Shown in pieces: positions 7,544 to 14,774 of a stretch of DNA of 25,219 bases. A model generated the notes under the pieces. The model saw only the letters and a program-made list of their open reading frames with translations. It did no database searches and was not told the origin of the DNA. The stretch spans positions 1-25,219 of the forward strand of contig JAIYAJ010000317.1 of NCBI GenBank assembly GCA_027489105.1, given 5' to 3'. A program made the position numbers and the translations under genes. Origin of the DNA: Zymomonas sp. GTDB lineage: Bacteria > Pseudomonadota > Alphaproteobacteria > Sphingomonadales > Sphingomonadaceae. The stretch's first letter is position 1. Each line of letters starts with the position of its first letter.

Positions 7544-7797
7544 CCGCCCGTCACCGGTGGAAAGAGCGCGATTTCGCGGGCGCCGGCTATGGGCTGGTCC
7601 GGTTCGGCGAAGCGGTCGCCGATGGCGGCGCGGATGCGGGCTGGCTCGGCGAAGGCCTGGGCATAGCCGTCGCCGCGCGATGCGAGCCAGGCGACGAGGT
7701 CCGCAATGCTGATCACCTCTGGCGGCGGCGAGACGCTTTCGGCGCTGCACCCGATCGCTTCGCGGACCCTCGCGAAATACAGGAGGTCGATCGCCAT
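7540..7797 (-). CDS. moaD: Molybdopterin synthase sulfur-carrier subunit MoaD
   Basis: MoaD is the ubiquitin-like sulfur carrier of molybdopterin synthase. The protein is 85 residues, normal for the family. It begins with a beta strand (IDLLYFARVREAIG) and ends in the required Gly84-Gly85 tail (FPPVTGG), which is adenylated and thiocarboxylated. The central REIALFPP segment is the expected last strand. ATG 7797 is chosen because the sequence begins exactly at the family start; AGGAGG appears inside the coding region and is not its ribosome-binding site. It sits 11 nt after pgsA and overlaps moaE by 4 nt, forming a coupled pair. Confidence 0.93.
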   Translation of the reverse strand: MAIDLLYFARVREAIGCSAESVSPPPEVISIADLVAWLASRGDGYAQAFAEPARIRAAIGDRFAEPDQPIAGAREIALFPPVTGG

Positions 7798-7808
7798 CCG
7801 GTCGCGCC

Positions 7809-8360
7809 TCAATCCATATGCCTGATGCCGACGCGCAGATAGTCCCAGCCGGTCAGCAGGGTGAGGACGGCGGCGGCCCACAGGCAGAACAGGCCGGTCG
7901 TCTCGATCCAGGCCCAGGCGGGCAGGGCGTTGCCGAGGATGATCGCGCCGAGCGAGATCAGCTGGAAGGTGGTCTTCCACTTGGCGAGCTGGCTGACCGG
8001 GACCGAGACCTGCACGCCCGCGAGAAACTCGCGCAGACCCGACACCGCGATCTCGCGCAGCAGGATGACCAGCGCTGCGATCGTCGCATAGCCCGATACG
8101 TCACGGTTGAGCACCAGCATCAGGATCACCGCCGCGACCATGATCTTGTCGGCGATCGGGTCGAGGAACACGCCCAGCTTGGAGACGGTGCCCTGCGCCC
8201 GCGCCAGATAGCCGTCGAAATAATCGGTGATGGCCATCAGCGAATAGAGGCCGAAGGCCACGCCATATTCGACGCGGCTGGGGTCCGGCCAGAGGAGGAA
8301 GACCAGAATCGGCACCGCCAGGATGCGCGAGAGCGTCAATATGTTCGGCAGGGTCAGCAT
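7809..8360 (-). CDS. pgsA: CDP-diacylglycerol--glycerol-3-phosphate 3-phosphatidyltransferase
   Basis: PgsA makes phosphatidylglycerol phosphate from CDP-diacylglycerol and glycerol-3-phosphate at the inner membrane, the first committed step to phosphatidylglycerol and cardiolipin. The 183-residue protein has the complete CDP-alcohol phosphotransferase motif: Asp46-x2-Asp49-Gly50-x2-Ala53-Arg54-x8-Gly63-x3-Asp67-x3-Asp71. The N-terminus (LTLPNILTLSRILAVPILV) is typical of PgsA, and there are about five to six membrane segments. ATG 8360 has only a weak ribosome-binding site. It heads the minus-strand run pgsA-moaD-moaE-sigma-anti-sigma and is divergent from the MFS gene at 8564. Other CDP-alcohol transferases such as PssA or cardiolipin synthase are less likely given the N-terminus. 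Confidence 0.95.
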   Translation of the reverse strand: MLTLPNILTLSRILAVPILVFLLWPDPSRVEYGVAFGLYSLMAITDYFDGYLARAQGTVSKLGVFLDPIADKIMVAAVILMLVLNRDVSGYATIAALVILLREIAVSGLREFLAGVQVSVPVSQLAKWKTTFQLISLGAIILGNALPAWAWIETTGLFCLWAAAVLTLLTGWDYLRVGIRHMD

Positions 8361-8563
8361 GCGCCCATTGCTCTAGCGCGGAAGCGCCGCCGACATAAGC
8401 CCCCCGCTACAAGCTGATGGAACGCGTAACTCTCTGGGAAGGAAGGGGCGTCATATATCGTACATGGGTGGACGTTATCGGCTTGGCCCTTCCTGCTCCG
8501 CTCGGCTAAGGGAGGGCGACCGAGAGATGCCCGTAAACGAAATATAAGGCGCAGTATCCCCGC
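8361..8563. promoter_or_regulatory. Divergent intergenic region between pgsA and the MFS gene
   Basis: This 203-nt spacer must hold promoters for both the pgsA operon (minus) and the MFS gene (plus). On minus, GATATATG near 8450-8460 resembles a -10 region but has no strong -35. On plus, TTGGCC near 8484 is a possible -35 with a poor -10. A six-codon ATG reading frame (MPVNEI) starts at 8527, just before the MFS gene. I see no RNA gene or strong operator dyad here. Confidence 0.35.
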
Positions 8564-9829
8564 ATGACCCCGACCTTCCGGCTTCTGGCCAAACGGCGGT
8601 TCCTGCCGTTGTTCGTCACGCAGTTTCTCGGCGCGTTCAACGACAACCTCTTCCGCACCGCGATGATCATGCTGGTCATCTACAAGATCTATAACGATCC
8701 GGCGCGCGAAGCCGCCTTCTCCGCCGTTGCAGGCGGGCTGTTCATCCTGCCCTTCTTCCTGTTCTCCGCCATGGCGGGACAACTCGCCGACAGCCACGAC
8801 AAGGCCCGCATCATCCGGATCGTCAAGACCGCCGAGATCGCGATCATGGTGGTCGGCGCCGGCGGCCTCATTCTTCAGAACGTGCCGATGATGCTGGTCG
8901 CGCTGCTCTCCATGGGGGCGCACTCGACCTTCTTCGGTCCGATCAAATATGCGATCCTGCCCCAGCATCTGGAGGATGATCAGGTGCTTCCCGGCACGGG
9001 GCTGGTCGAAGCGGGTACCTATATCGCGATCCTGGCGGGCACGATCACCGGCGGCATCATCGCGTCCGAACATGCGGCCGTGGGCGTGCTGATAGTGGCC
9101 GCGCTCGGATGGTTCGCGGGCAGGCAGGTGCCCGCTGCGCCTCCGATGACCAGCGATGCCCGCGTCGATTTCCATGTCGTCCGCTCGTCGATCCGGCTGG
9201 TGTCCGATACGATGCACGTCCGCCGGCTGTTCCTGGCGATCCTCGCGATCAGCTTCTTCTGGGCGCAGGGCACGATCCTGGCCGCGCAATTCCCCCCTCT
9301 GGTCAAGAATGTCCTCGGCGCGAAGCAGGACGTCGCTACGATGTTTCTGGGCATCTTCTCGGTGGGCGTCGCGATCGGCTCGATCGCGATCAACCGCATC
9401 TTGAAGGGCGCGGTGTCGGCGCGTTGCTCACCGGTGGCGGCCCTCGTGATGGGCGCGTTCGTCTGCGATCTCTGGTGGACGTCACACCATTGGCCCGACC
9501 CGCAGGGCGCGCTGCGCGGGCTGGCGGACTTCATGGCGATGCCCAATGCGGAGCGCGTCCTGATCGATCTGCTGGGGGTGGCGGTCGCCGGCGGCATCTT
9601 CGTGGTGCCGCTCTACGCCTTCCTGACGACCACCGTCGCCAAAGCACAGACCGCGCGCACCGTGGCTGCGAACAACATCGTCAATTCGGGTGCGATGGTC
9701 ACGGCCACGCTGCTGCTCGCGGGGCTGGTCCATGTCGGCGTTTCGGTCGCAGAGACGTTGCTGATGGTTGCGGTCGGGAGCGTCGGGGCTTCCTTCCTCG
9801 CCTGGCGCCTGCACAAGGCGTGCGACTAA
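8564..9829 (+). CDS. MFS transporter of the LplT / Aas-MFS type
   Basis: This 421-residue protein is a 12-helix major facilitator. Its N-terminus (LPLFVTQFLGAFNDNLFRTAMI) and the motifs MAGQLADSHDKARIIRIVKTAEI and HSTFFGPIKYAILPQHL are those of the lysophospholipid transporter LplT and of the MFS half of acyl-ACP synthetase/acyltransferase fusions (Aas). Members flip lysophospholipids inward for re-acylation. Here the protein stops after the transporter; no PlsC acyltransferase or acyl-ACP synthetase domain follows, and none is encoded nearby. It is divergent from pgsA, which gives a loose phospholipid theme. The ATG at 8564 has only TAAGGCG about 14 nt upstream. Transport of lysophospholipid is inferred from family similarity. 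Confidence 0.88.
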   Translation: MTPTFRLLAKRRFLPLFVTQFLGAFNDNLFRTAMIMLVIYKIYNDPAREAAFSAVAGGLFILPFFLFSAMAGQLADSHDKARIIRIVKTAEIAIMVVGAGGLILQNVPMMLVALLSMGAHSTFFGPIKYAILPQHLEDDQVLPGTGLVEAGTYIAILAGTITGGIIASEHAAVGVLIVAALGWFAGRQVPAAPPMTSDARVDFHVVRSSIRLVSDTMHVRRLFLAILAISFFWAQGTILAAQFPPLVKNVLGAKQDVATMFLGIFSVGVAIGSIAINRILKGAVSARCSPVAALVMGAFVCDLWWTSHHWPDPQGALRGLADFMAMPNAERVLIDLLGVAVAGGIFVVPLYAFLTTTVAKAQTARTVAANNIVNSGAMVTATLLLAGLVHVGVSVAETLLMVAVGSVGASFLAWRLHKACD

Positions 9830-9835
9830 GCGCGT

Positions 9836-9946
9836 TCAGGGGATGAGCGCGCCGAACGCGATCAGCCCGCAGACATAAGCGAGCAGGAAGAGGCGCACGT
9901 CATAGCGCCATCGGTCTTCGGTCGGATCGAACCTCACCGGTCGCAC
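9836..9946 (-). CDS. Possible 36-residue single-pass membrane peptide
   Basis: A short minus-strand frame reads with GTG at 9946 as start: a charged N-terminal half (VRPVRFDPTEDRWRYDVR) followed by a hydrophobic helix (LFLLAYVCGLIAFGALIP) and a TGA. TTG codons upstream in frame are alternative starts. The charged-then-hydrophobic layout and GC-rich third positions in its second half look like a real small membrane protein, but there is no clear ribosome-binding site. It converges with the MFS gene, 6 nt away. I do not recognise a family. It could be the last gene after the stress-protein gene at 10032, though two hairpins lie between them. Confidence 0.35.
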   Translation of the reverse strand: MRPVRFDPTEDRWRYDVRLFLLAYVCGLIAFGALIP

Positions 9947-9951
9947 ATGCA

Positions 9952-9989
9952 ATGCGGGCGGCAAGGCCGTGAAGCCGTGCCGCCCGCAT
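9952..9989. terminator. Strong hairpin downstream of the stress-protein gene
   Basis: ATGCGGGCGGCA (9952-9963) and TGCCGCCCGCAT (9978-9989) form a perfect 12-bp inverted repeat with a 14-nt loop that can add three more pairs (GGC/GCC). It lies 42 nt beyond the stop codon of the gene at 10032-10499. No T-run follows on either strand, so it is either a terminator without a U-tract or a 3' mRNA-stabilising hairpin. Confidence 0.45.
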
Positions 9990-10001
9990 CAGTCGTCCGT
10001 C

Positions 10002-10020
10002 CTGTCCCGCGATAGGACAG
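10002..10020. repeat. Second short hairpin after the stress-protein stop codon
   Basis: CTGTCC (10002-10007) and GGACAG (10015-10020) form a 6-bp inverted repeat with a 7-nt loop, 11 nt after the stop of the minus-strand gene at 10032. Together with the 12-bp hairpin further on it makes a tandem 3'-end structure. Confidence 0.3.
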
Positions 10021-10031
10021 ACGATCCTCGA

Positions 10032-10499
10032 TCAGTGCATCGCCGCCGTGGTGTCGGCGCCGTTGCCGGTCGACGCTTCGGCGCGTTGACGCAGCTTGCC
10101 GATATTGTCGCGGGCTTCGTCGATGCGGTCATGTGCCTTGCGCGACAGATCGTCTGTTGCCTTGCGCAGCTTGTCGGTGCCGTCGTTGATCACTTCGCGA
10201 ACGCGGTCGCGGTTCATGAACAGGGCGACGCCCGCTGCAACCAGTCCGGCGATCACGCCAGCGGCGATCGACAGGCTCGTCCGATCGGTGGGCACCTTCT
10301 TCACGGCGCGGCTGGCGCGGGTGCGAACCGAGCGCACGACCTTCTGTGCTTCACGGGTCAGGGTCTCGCCCTGCGTCGGCTGGGCCGTCTTGGCTGCGGC
10401 GCGCTTACGGGCGGTCGTCGCCGTCCTGGTGCCTTCATTCTTCGCTGCCGACCGGGTGCCGGTCGAACGCGCGCGCGTGCTGGTCGTCCTGGTAGCCAT
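10032..10499 (-). CDS. Histone-H1-like, membrane-anchored hypothetical protein
   Basis: This 155-residue protein has three parts. Residues 1-70 are rich in Lys, Arg, Ala and Thr and resemble low-complexity histone H1-like tails (RTTSTRARSTGTRSAAK, ARKRAAAKTAQ). Residues 75-95 form one membrane helix (LSIAAGVIAGLVAAGVALFM). Residues 96-145 are a charged helix likely to form a coiled coil (RVREVINDGTDKLRKATDDLSRKAHDRIDEARDNIGKLRQR). The layout recalls YtxH- and ElaB/YqjD-type stress proteins, but I cannot assign a family with certainty. GGAGA before ATG 10499 supports the start. A consensus EcfG general-stress promoter lies 31 nt upstream, so stress or stationary-phase induction is likely. A role in envelope or nucleoid contact is speculation. 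Confidence 0.85.
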   Translation of the reverse strand: MATRTTSTRARSTGTRSAAKNEGTRTATTARKRAAAKTAQPTQGETLTREAQKVVRSVRTRASRAVKKVPTDRTSLSIAAGVIAGLVAAGVALFMNRDRVREVINDGTDKLRKATDDLSRKAHDRIDEARDNIGKLRQRAEASTGNGADTTAAMH

Positions 10500-10529
10500 T
10501 GTTCATCTCCATATATTTCGCCGGTTTAA

Positions 10530-10554
10530 AACGTCCGGAGACGGGGAGAGTTCC
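10530..10554 (-). promoter_or_regulatory. EcfG-type general stress response promoter
   Basis: On the minus strand the sequence reads GGAAC (10554-10550), 16 nt, then CGTT (10533-10530). This is an exact match to the alphaproteobacterial EcfG consensus GGAAC-N16/17-(C)GTT, recognised by the sigma factor released through the PhyR/NepR partner switch. Transcription would start about 20-25 nt before ATG 10499, after which a GGAGA ribosome-binding site is correctly placed. The site lies in the spacer between the stress-protein gene and dinB and points away from dinB. Confidence 0.8.
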
Positions 10555-10626
10555 TGACAGGGGCTGGCTGAACCCCGGCTGTCCGCTCTGGCGTGACGTG
10601 CGGCCTTTCTGTATTTGCTTTGTTCC

Positions 10627-11760
10627 ATGGAGGGGTCGCAGCCAGCCAGTTTCGAACCGGATGCTCCCGCCGAGGGTGGCCGAAAGATCATCCATATCGA
10701 CATGGATGCCTTTTACGCCTCGGTCGAACAGCGCGACGACCCATCGCTGCGGGGCAAGCCGGTCGCCGTCGGCGGCACGCGCGAGCGCGGCGTGGTGGCG
10801 GCCGCCAGCTACGAGGCGCGGCGCTACGGCGTGCGGTCTGCGATGGCGTCGGGTCTGGCGCGGCGCCTCTGTCCCGACCTGCTGTTCGTCCGGCCCCGGT
10901 TCGAGGTCTATCGCGAAGTCTCGCGCCAGATCCACGAAATCTTTGCCGAGTTCACCGACCTGATCGAGCCGCTGTCGCTCGACGAAGCCTATCTGGATGT
11001 GACGAGCAACCATCAGGGCGCTGCCACCGCGACCGAGGTGGCCCGGCTGATCCGGGCCCGGATCAAGGTGGAGACGGGCCTGACGGCGTCCGCCGGGGTC
11101 TCCTATAACAAGTTCATCGCCAAGCTCGCGTCCGACCATAACAAGCCCGATGGCCTGTGCGTCGTCCGGCCCGATCAGGGGCTCTCCTTCATCGCGCCTT
11201 TGTCGGTCGGCCGTTTCCACGGCGTTGGGCCCGTTACCGCCGCCCGTATGGAAAAGCTCGGCATCCATACCGGCGCAGACCTGCGGCGGTGCAGCCGCGA
11301 GTTTCTGGCGCAGCAATTCGGCAAGTCGGGCGACTATTTCTATCTGGCGGCTCGCGCGATCGATCATCGCCCGGTTCGCCCCGACCGGGTGCGCAAGTCG
11401 ATCGGGTCGGAGAACACCTTCTTCCACGACCTGTTCACCCATGACGATCTTGCGGCGGCGCTGCGGGAATCGAGCGAGACCGTGGCGCGCCATGCTGCGC
11501 GCACCGGAAAGGCCGGCCGGACCGTGTCGATCAAACTGCGCTACGCCGATTTCCGCACGCTGACCCGCGCCCGGACGCTGCCCGCACCGGTGTCGGACGT
11601 CGAGAGCCTCTACGACACCGCCCTGCAGCTGCTCGCGCCGCTGGAGCCGGTAGAGCAGGGGGTACGACTGCTCGGCGTGACGCTGTCCAATCTTGGCGAG
11701 GGCGAGGAGGAAATGGTGGTGACGGCCGAGCAATTGGCGCTGGCGCTCGAATGGGCCTAA
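10627..11760 (+). CDS. dinB: DNA polymerase IV (Y-family, DinB)
   Basis: DinB is an error-prone Y-family polymerase that bypasses lesions and extends misaligned primers. The 377-residue protein has the catalytic carboxylates Asp25 (HIDMDAFYASVE), Asp119 and Glu120 (SLDEAYLDVT). It also has the SAGVSYNKFIAKLASDHNKP and helix-hairpin-helix (VGRFHGVGPVTAARMEKLGI) segments and a little-finger domain (VRKSIGSENTFFHDL). The start is ATG 10627; no ribosome-binding site precedes it, so it may be leaderless. The first 18 residues are non-conserved. It is divergent from the EcfG-controlled gene. I found no GTTC-N7-GTTC LexA box in the spacer, so SOS control is not evident. The FrnE-like gene follows after 23 nt. 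Confidence 0.95.
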   Translation: MEGSQPASFEPDAPAEGGRKIIHIDMDAFYASVEQRDDPSLRGKPVAVGGTRERGVVAAASYEARRYGVRSAMASGLARRLCPDLLFVRPRFEVYREVSRQIHEIFAEFTDLIEPLSLDEAYLDVTSNHQGAATATEVARLIRARIKVETGLTASAGVSYNKFIAKLASDHNKPDGLCVVRPDQGLSFIAPLSVGRFHGVGPVTAARMEKLGIHTGADLRRCSREFLAQQFGKSGDYFYLAARAIDHRPVRPDRVRKSIGSENTFFHDLFTHDDLAAALRESSETVARHAARTGKAGRTVSIKLRYADFRTLTRARTLPAPVSDVESLYDTALQLLAPLEPVEQGVRLLGVTLSNLGEGEEEMVVTAEQLALALEWA

Positions 11761-11783
11761 GTCTCGGCAAGAAGGAGTCCTCT

Positions 11784-12446
11784 ATGGCCACGACGCTGAG
11801 CATCGATTTCGTCTCGGACGTTTCCTGCCCCTGGTGCGTCATCGGATTGCGCGGGCTGGAACAGGCGCTCGAAGCGCTGGATGGCGAGGTGTCGGCCGAG
11901 ATCCGTTTTCAGCCGTTCGAGCTCAATCCGGGCATGGCCCCAGAGGGCGAGGATATCGGCGAGCATATCCAGCGCAAATATGGCAGCAGCCCCGAAAAAT
12001 CGGCCGGGTTGCGCGAAGTGATCCGCACGCGGGCGGCAGATCTGGGCTTCACGATGAACATGGAGCCGGGCCGCCGCATCTACAACACGTTCGACGCTCA
12101 CCGCCTGCTCCATTGGGCGGGGCTGCAGGATCCCGGCCGGCAGCGGGCGCTGAAACATGCGCTGTTCGCGATCTATTTCACCGAGGGCGGCAATCCGAGC
12201 GACCGTGCCGCGCTGCTCGATGCCGCCGGTCGCGCGGGGCTGGATGTCGCGCAGGCGGCGGCGATGCTCGATTCCGGCGCCCATGCCGACGCTGTCCGAG
12301 AGGCGGAGCAGCTGTGGCAGCGCCAGGGCATCCAGTCGGTCCCGGCGGTCATCATCGACGGCCGCTACCTGATCTCCGGTGGGCAACCGCCCGAGGCGTT
12401 CGAGAAGGCGCTGCGCTCGATCGCCGCCGAAAAGGCGACGGCCTGA
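11784..12446 (+). CDS. DsbA-family oxidoreductase, FrnE-like
   Basis: This 220-residue protein is a thioredoxin-fold member of the DsbA/FrnE/2-hydroxychromene-2-carboxylate isomerase group. The redox motif Cys15-Pro-Trp-Cys18 follows the first strand (LSIDFVSDVSCPWC). The inserted helical domain covers about residues 60-160. The cis-Pro loop is SVPAVIIDGRYLISGGQPPEAF, the classic FrnE ending. No signal peptide is present, so it acts in the cytoplasm, probably as a disulfide oxidoreductase. GAAGGAG six bases upstream fixes the start at ATG 11784; an in-frame codon at 11751 lies inside dinB. It is 23 nt after dinB and probably cotranscribed, and it converges on the ACT-domain gene 9 nt away without a visible terminator. 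Confidence 0.93.
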   Translation: MATTLSIDFVSDVSCPWCVIGLRGLEQALEALDGEVSAEIRFQPFELNPGMAPEGEDIGEHIQRKYGSSPEKSAGLREVIRTRAADLGFTMNMEPGRRIYNTFDAHRLLHWAGLQDPGRQRALKHALFAIYFTEGGNPSDRAALLDAAGRAGLDVAQAAAMLDSGAHADAVREAEQLWQRQGIQSVPAVIIDGRYLISGGQPPEAFEKALRSIAAEKATA

Positions 12447-12455
12447 ACGGTCGGA

Positions 12456-12980
12456 TCAGCCGGCGGCAGCACCGTCGGGGAAGTCGACCATGATCTCGCC
12501 CGAAATATCCTCCAGCGCCTCGCGCAGGCGGTCGACCGAGACATCGGGCGGGAGCAGCAGGTTGGCGCGGCCACGGAACAGTGGTGAACCCGACCAGGCG
12601 CTGCCCTCGATCTCGCTCGAAAAACCTTCGATGTTCACGTGGAGTCCGGCGAGCACGGTCGTCACTTCGCGGACGATGCCCGGTCGGTCCTGGCCGACGA
12701 TCTCGATCGCGAGTAGGTCGCCCGAGCGGTCGTCTGCGGCGAGCGAGGGCGAGATCGAGACCGACAGGCCGTTCGCGTCGATCGCGTTTGCGGCCGCCTC
12801 CAGATCGCCGAGGCGGTCGGCTGGAAGCTCGACCAGCACCGATCCGACATATTGGCCGCCCAGCCGTGACAAATGGCTCTCCAGCCAGTTGCCGCCGACC
12901 TGATAGACGGCGTCGGCAAGCGCCTTGGTGAGGCCGGGGCGATCGCTGCCGACGACGGTCAGGATGACGGACTGGTTCAT
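12456..12980 (-). CDS. Double ACT-domain protein, GcvR-like
   Basis: This 174-residue protein consists of two ACT domains, at about residues 4-80 (VILTVVGSDRPGLTKALADAVYQVGGNWLESHLSRLGGQYVG) and 88-165 (LAIEIVGQDRPGIVREVTTVLAGLHVNIEGFSSEI). That is the architecture of the glycine-cleavage-system repressor GcvR and of related amino-acid sensors. It has no DNA-binding domain; GcvR acts by binding GcvA, and no gcvA is in the window. An earlier ATG at 12995 exists, but GGAGAG eight bases before ATG 12980 favours the shorter form. It lies 62 nt after the heparinase gene on the same strand. Glycine-related sensing is family-based inference. Confidence 0.88.
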   Translation of the reverse strand: MNQSVILTVVGSDRPGLTKALADAVYQVGGNWLESHLSRLGGQYVGSVLVELPADRLGDLEAAANAIDANGLSVSISPSLAADDRSGDLLAIEIVGQDRPGIVREVTTVLAGLHVNIEGFSSEIEGSAWSGSPLFRGRANLLLPPDVSVDRLREALEDISGEIMVDFPDGAAAG

Positions 12981-13042
12981 GGCTTCGCTCTCCATCTACA
13001 TTTTCGTTCGGACGGCCGCGCTGTCGTGCGCGGTGCGCCCGG

Positions 13043-14764
13043 TCATTCCGATCGCATCAGGCTCCAGCCTATCTCGATTCCGTCGGCGGGAACCGATCCG
13101 GCGATGACCAACTGGCGGATCGCCCGCGGCCGGCCGCGCGAATCGATCCAGATACTGTCCTCGATCGCGACCTCACCGCCGCTCGCGCGGAAGCGCCACA
13201 GCGCGCCCTCCGCGATCCGCAACAGCGCGCCGCTGCCATCGGCGGTCGCCGATACGTCGACCTCGGGCGCCAGATGGAAGCGGATGGCGTAGCTCGTGTC
13301 GTCGTCCTTGGCGCGGCGGCCGGCGGGGAGGAGATGATCTTCGCCCTTCACCTGGCGACCGCCCTGCGCGATCTGGATCACCCGGCGATGCGCGAAACCG
13401 AAGCGCCGGACATAGCCATCATGGCGCATGTCGATCCGGCTGCCCTGCATATCCTCGCGGCGCTCGACCTCGACCTCGGTCACGCCCTTGCCGAGTGTGC
13501 CATCGGCATGGACCGCGGTGGAGTTGCTGTCGGCCAGCACCAGCGTCGAATGGGCCGCCGTGCTGCGCAGCGCCTGAGCCAGTTCAGGATGCAGCGCATT
13601 ATTGGCGCCGCGCCCGCCACCGCAATTGACGATCAGCCGCCAGGGCCCGTCCGACATCTCCATCGCCAGCGTCGAGGCGCAGGCATTGCGCGCGAAACGC
13701 GACACCGGCGGCGGGGCGGCGTCGACGATGATCCGGGTGTGGCCGTTCGCCAGCCGCTGATAGCCCCAGTCGCGTGACTGGCGCAGCGGTCGGCCGCGAA
13801 TACCCGATCCCGCCACCACGGCATCGATCCGCCCGCCGTCGACAGGCGCCGCGCCCTGCCAACTCGACAGGCCGCCATCGCCCATGGTGAGGCCCAGCAG
13901 CGGTGGCACCGCGCGGGTGAGGGCTTCGAGCAGCGGCGCCGGGAAGCGCTGGCCGCGCATCTCATAATATTTGCGCAGCATCGCCAGCAGGCCGATGAGG
14001 TCCATCTGCTCGATCGGCGAGCGGCTGACGATGCCGCCATCGGGATGGAGCGCAGCGTCGAGAGCGCGACCCAGTCCCTGCTCACCGTGTATCTGGCGTA
14101 ACTCTCCGCCGGGGATCAGCAGCCCTGCGGCGGTGACGCCGGCCCAGGCGGCGACGCGGGGCAATCCCGGCGCAGCCTTGTCGGCGCTCCGGTCGAGATG
14201 CTTGGCGCCGCGGCTCAGCGTGTTGAGCACGGGTCCGCGCAGTTCGTCGGTCGAGACGATCAGCGGCGCGTGGCAGCCCCAGAAGAGGATGCGGCGGCCC
14301 CACAGGTCGGGGCGCCAGGCAGCCTCATGGACCTGCTTGCCGCAATTTTCGAGCCAGCGGCGCGTCAGCAGTTCGGCGATCGGTGCGACGCGCAACCGGG
14401 GTCCTGCCGCGCTCAGGTCGCGCAGCCATGCAAAGCTCTGCAGATGATCGCTGAACGCCGGGGAGATGGTGCGGGGGCGGAAATCGAAGGTCTCGATCGC
14501 GACGCTTTCGCCCTGCCAGAGAATTTCCCCGTCGAGCATCGCGCCTCCCAGGCGCACCAGCCCCTCGATCGGGTCGACCGGCACGTCGAGCAGCTTCAGC
14601 GGATAGCGGCCCCGCAACCGGAAATTGTGTACCGGGGTCCGCCAGGACAGAGCGTGGAGGCGACCGGAAACGCGCTCCGCCAGCGAATGGCTGCGGTCAT
14701 GCTCGACGCGGATCAGGCGTCGGCCGGGCTCAACGCCGTCGTCGAAGCCGGGCCCGTCGCTCAT
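13043..14764 (-). CDS. Heparinase II/III family protein
   Basis: This 573-residue protein matches the cytosolic alphaproteobacterial heparinase II/III-like family: an alpha/alpha-toroid N-terminal half (SGRLHALSWRTPVHNFRLRGRYPLKLLDVPVDP; NRWLENCGK-like helices; DGGIVSRSPIEQMDLIGLLAMLRKYYEMRG) and a C-terminal beta-sandwich (GYQRLANGHTRIIVDAAPPP, LIVNCGGGRGANNALHPELAQALRSTAAHSTLVLADSNS). No signal peptide is present. The substrate is unknown; conserved residues resemble polysaccharide lyases, but activity on heparin is not implied. ATG 14764 is chosen with TAAGG just upstream; it is 10 nt after the rpe stop. The frame remains open into rpe, but that part is a shadow. It is cotranscribed with rpe. 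Confidence 0.9.
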   Translation of the reverse strand: MSDGPGFDDGVEPGRRLIRVEHDRSHSLAERVSGRLHALSWRTPVHNFRLRGRYPLKLLDVPVDPIEGLVRLGGAMLDGEILWQGESVAIETFDFRPRTISPAFSDHLQSFAWLRDLSAAGPRLRVAPIAELLTRRWLENCGKQVHEAAWRPDLWGRRILFWGCHAPLIVSTDELRGPVLNTLSRGAKHLDRSADKAAPGLPRVAAWAGVTAAGLLIPGGELRQIHGEQGLGRALDAALHPDGGIVSRSPIEQMDLIGLLAMLRKYYEMRGQRFPAPLLEALTRAVPPLLGLTMGDGGLSSWQGAAPVDGGRIDAVVAGSGIRGRPLRQSRDWGYQRLANGHTRIIVDAAPPPVSRFARNACASTLAMEMSDGPWRLIVNCGGGRGANNALHPELAQALRSTAAHSTLVLADSNSTAVHADGTLGKGVTEVEVERREDMQGSRIDMRHDGYVRRFGFAHRRVIQIAQGGRQVKGEDHLLPAGRRAKDDDTSYAIRFHLAPEVDVSATADGSGALLRIAEGALWRFRASGGEVAIEDSIWIDSRGRPRAIRQLVIAGSVPADGIEIGWSLMRSE

Positions 14765-14774
14765 CGCCTTATGC

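Noticed and set aside
8354..9289. Minus-strand reading frame of 311 codons opposite the MFS gene
   Set aside because: The translation is His/Asp/Arg-rich shadow sequence, while the plus strand encodes a clear membrane transporter.
10500..10626. Possible LexA box for dinB
   Set aside because: No GTTC-N7-GTTC or GAAC-N7-GAAC spacing is present. The GTTCC at 10550-10554 belongs to the EcfG promoter on the other strand.
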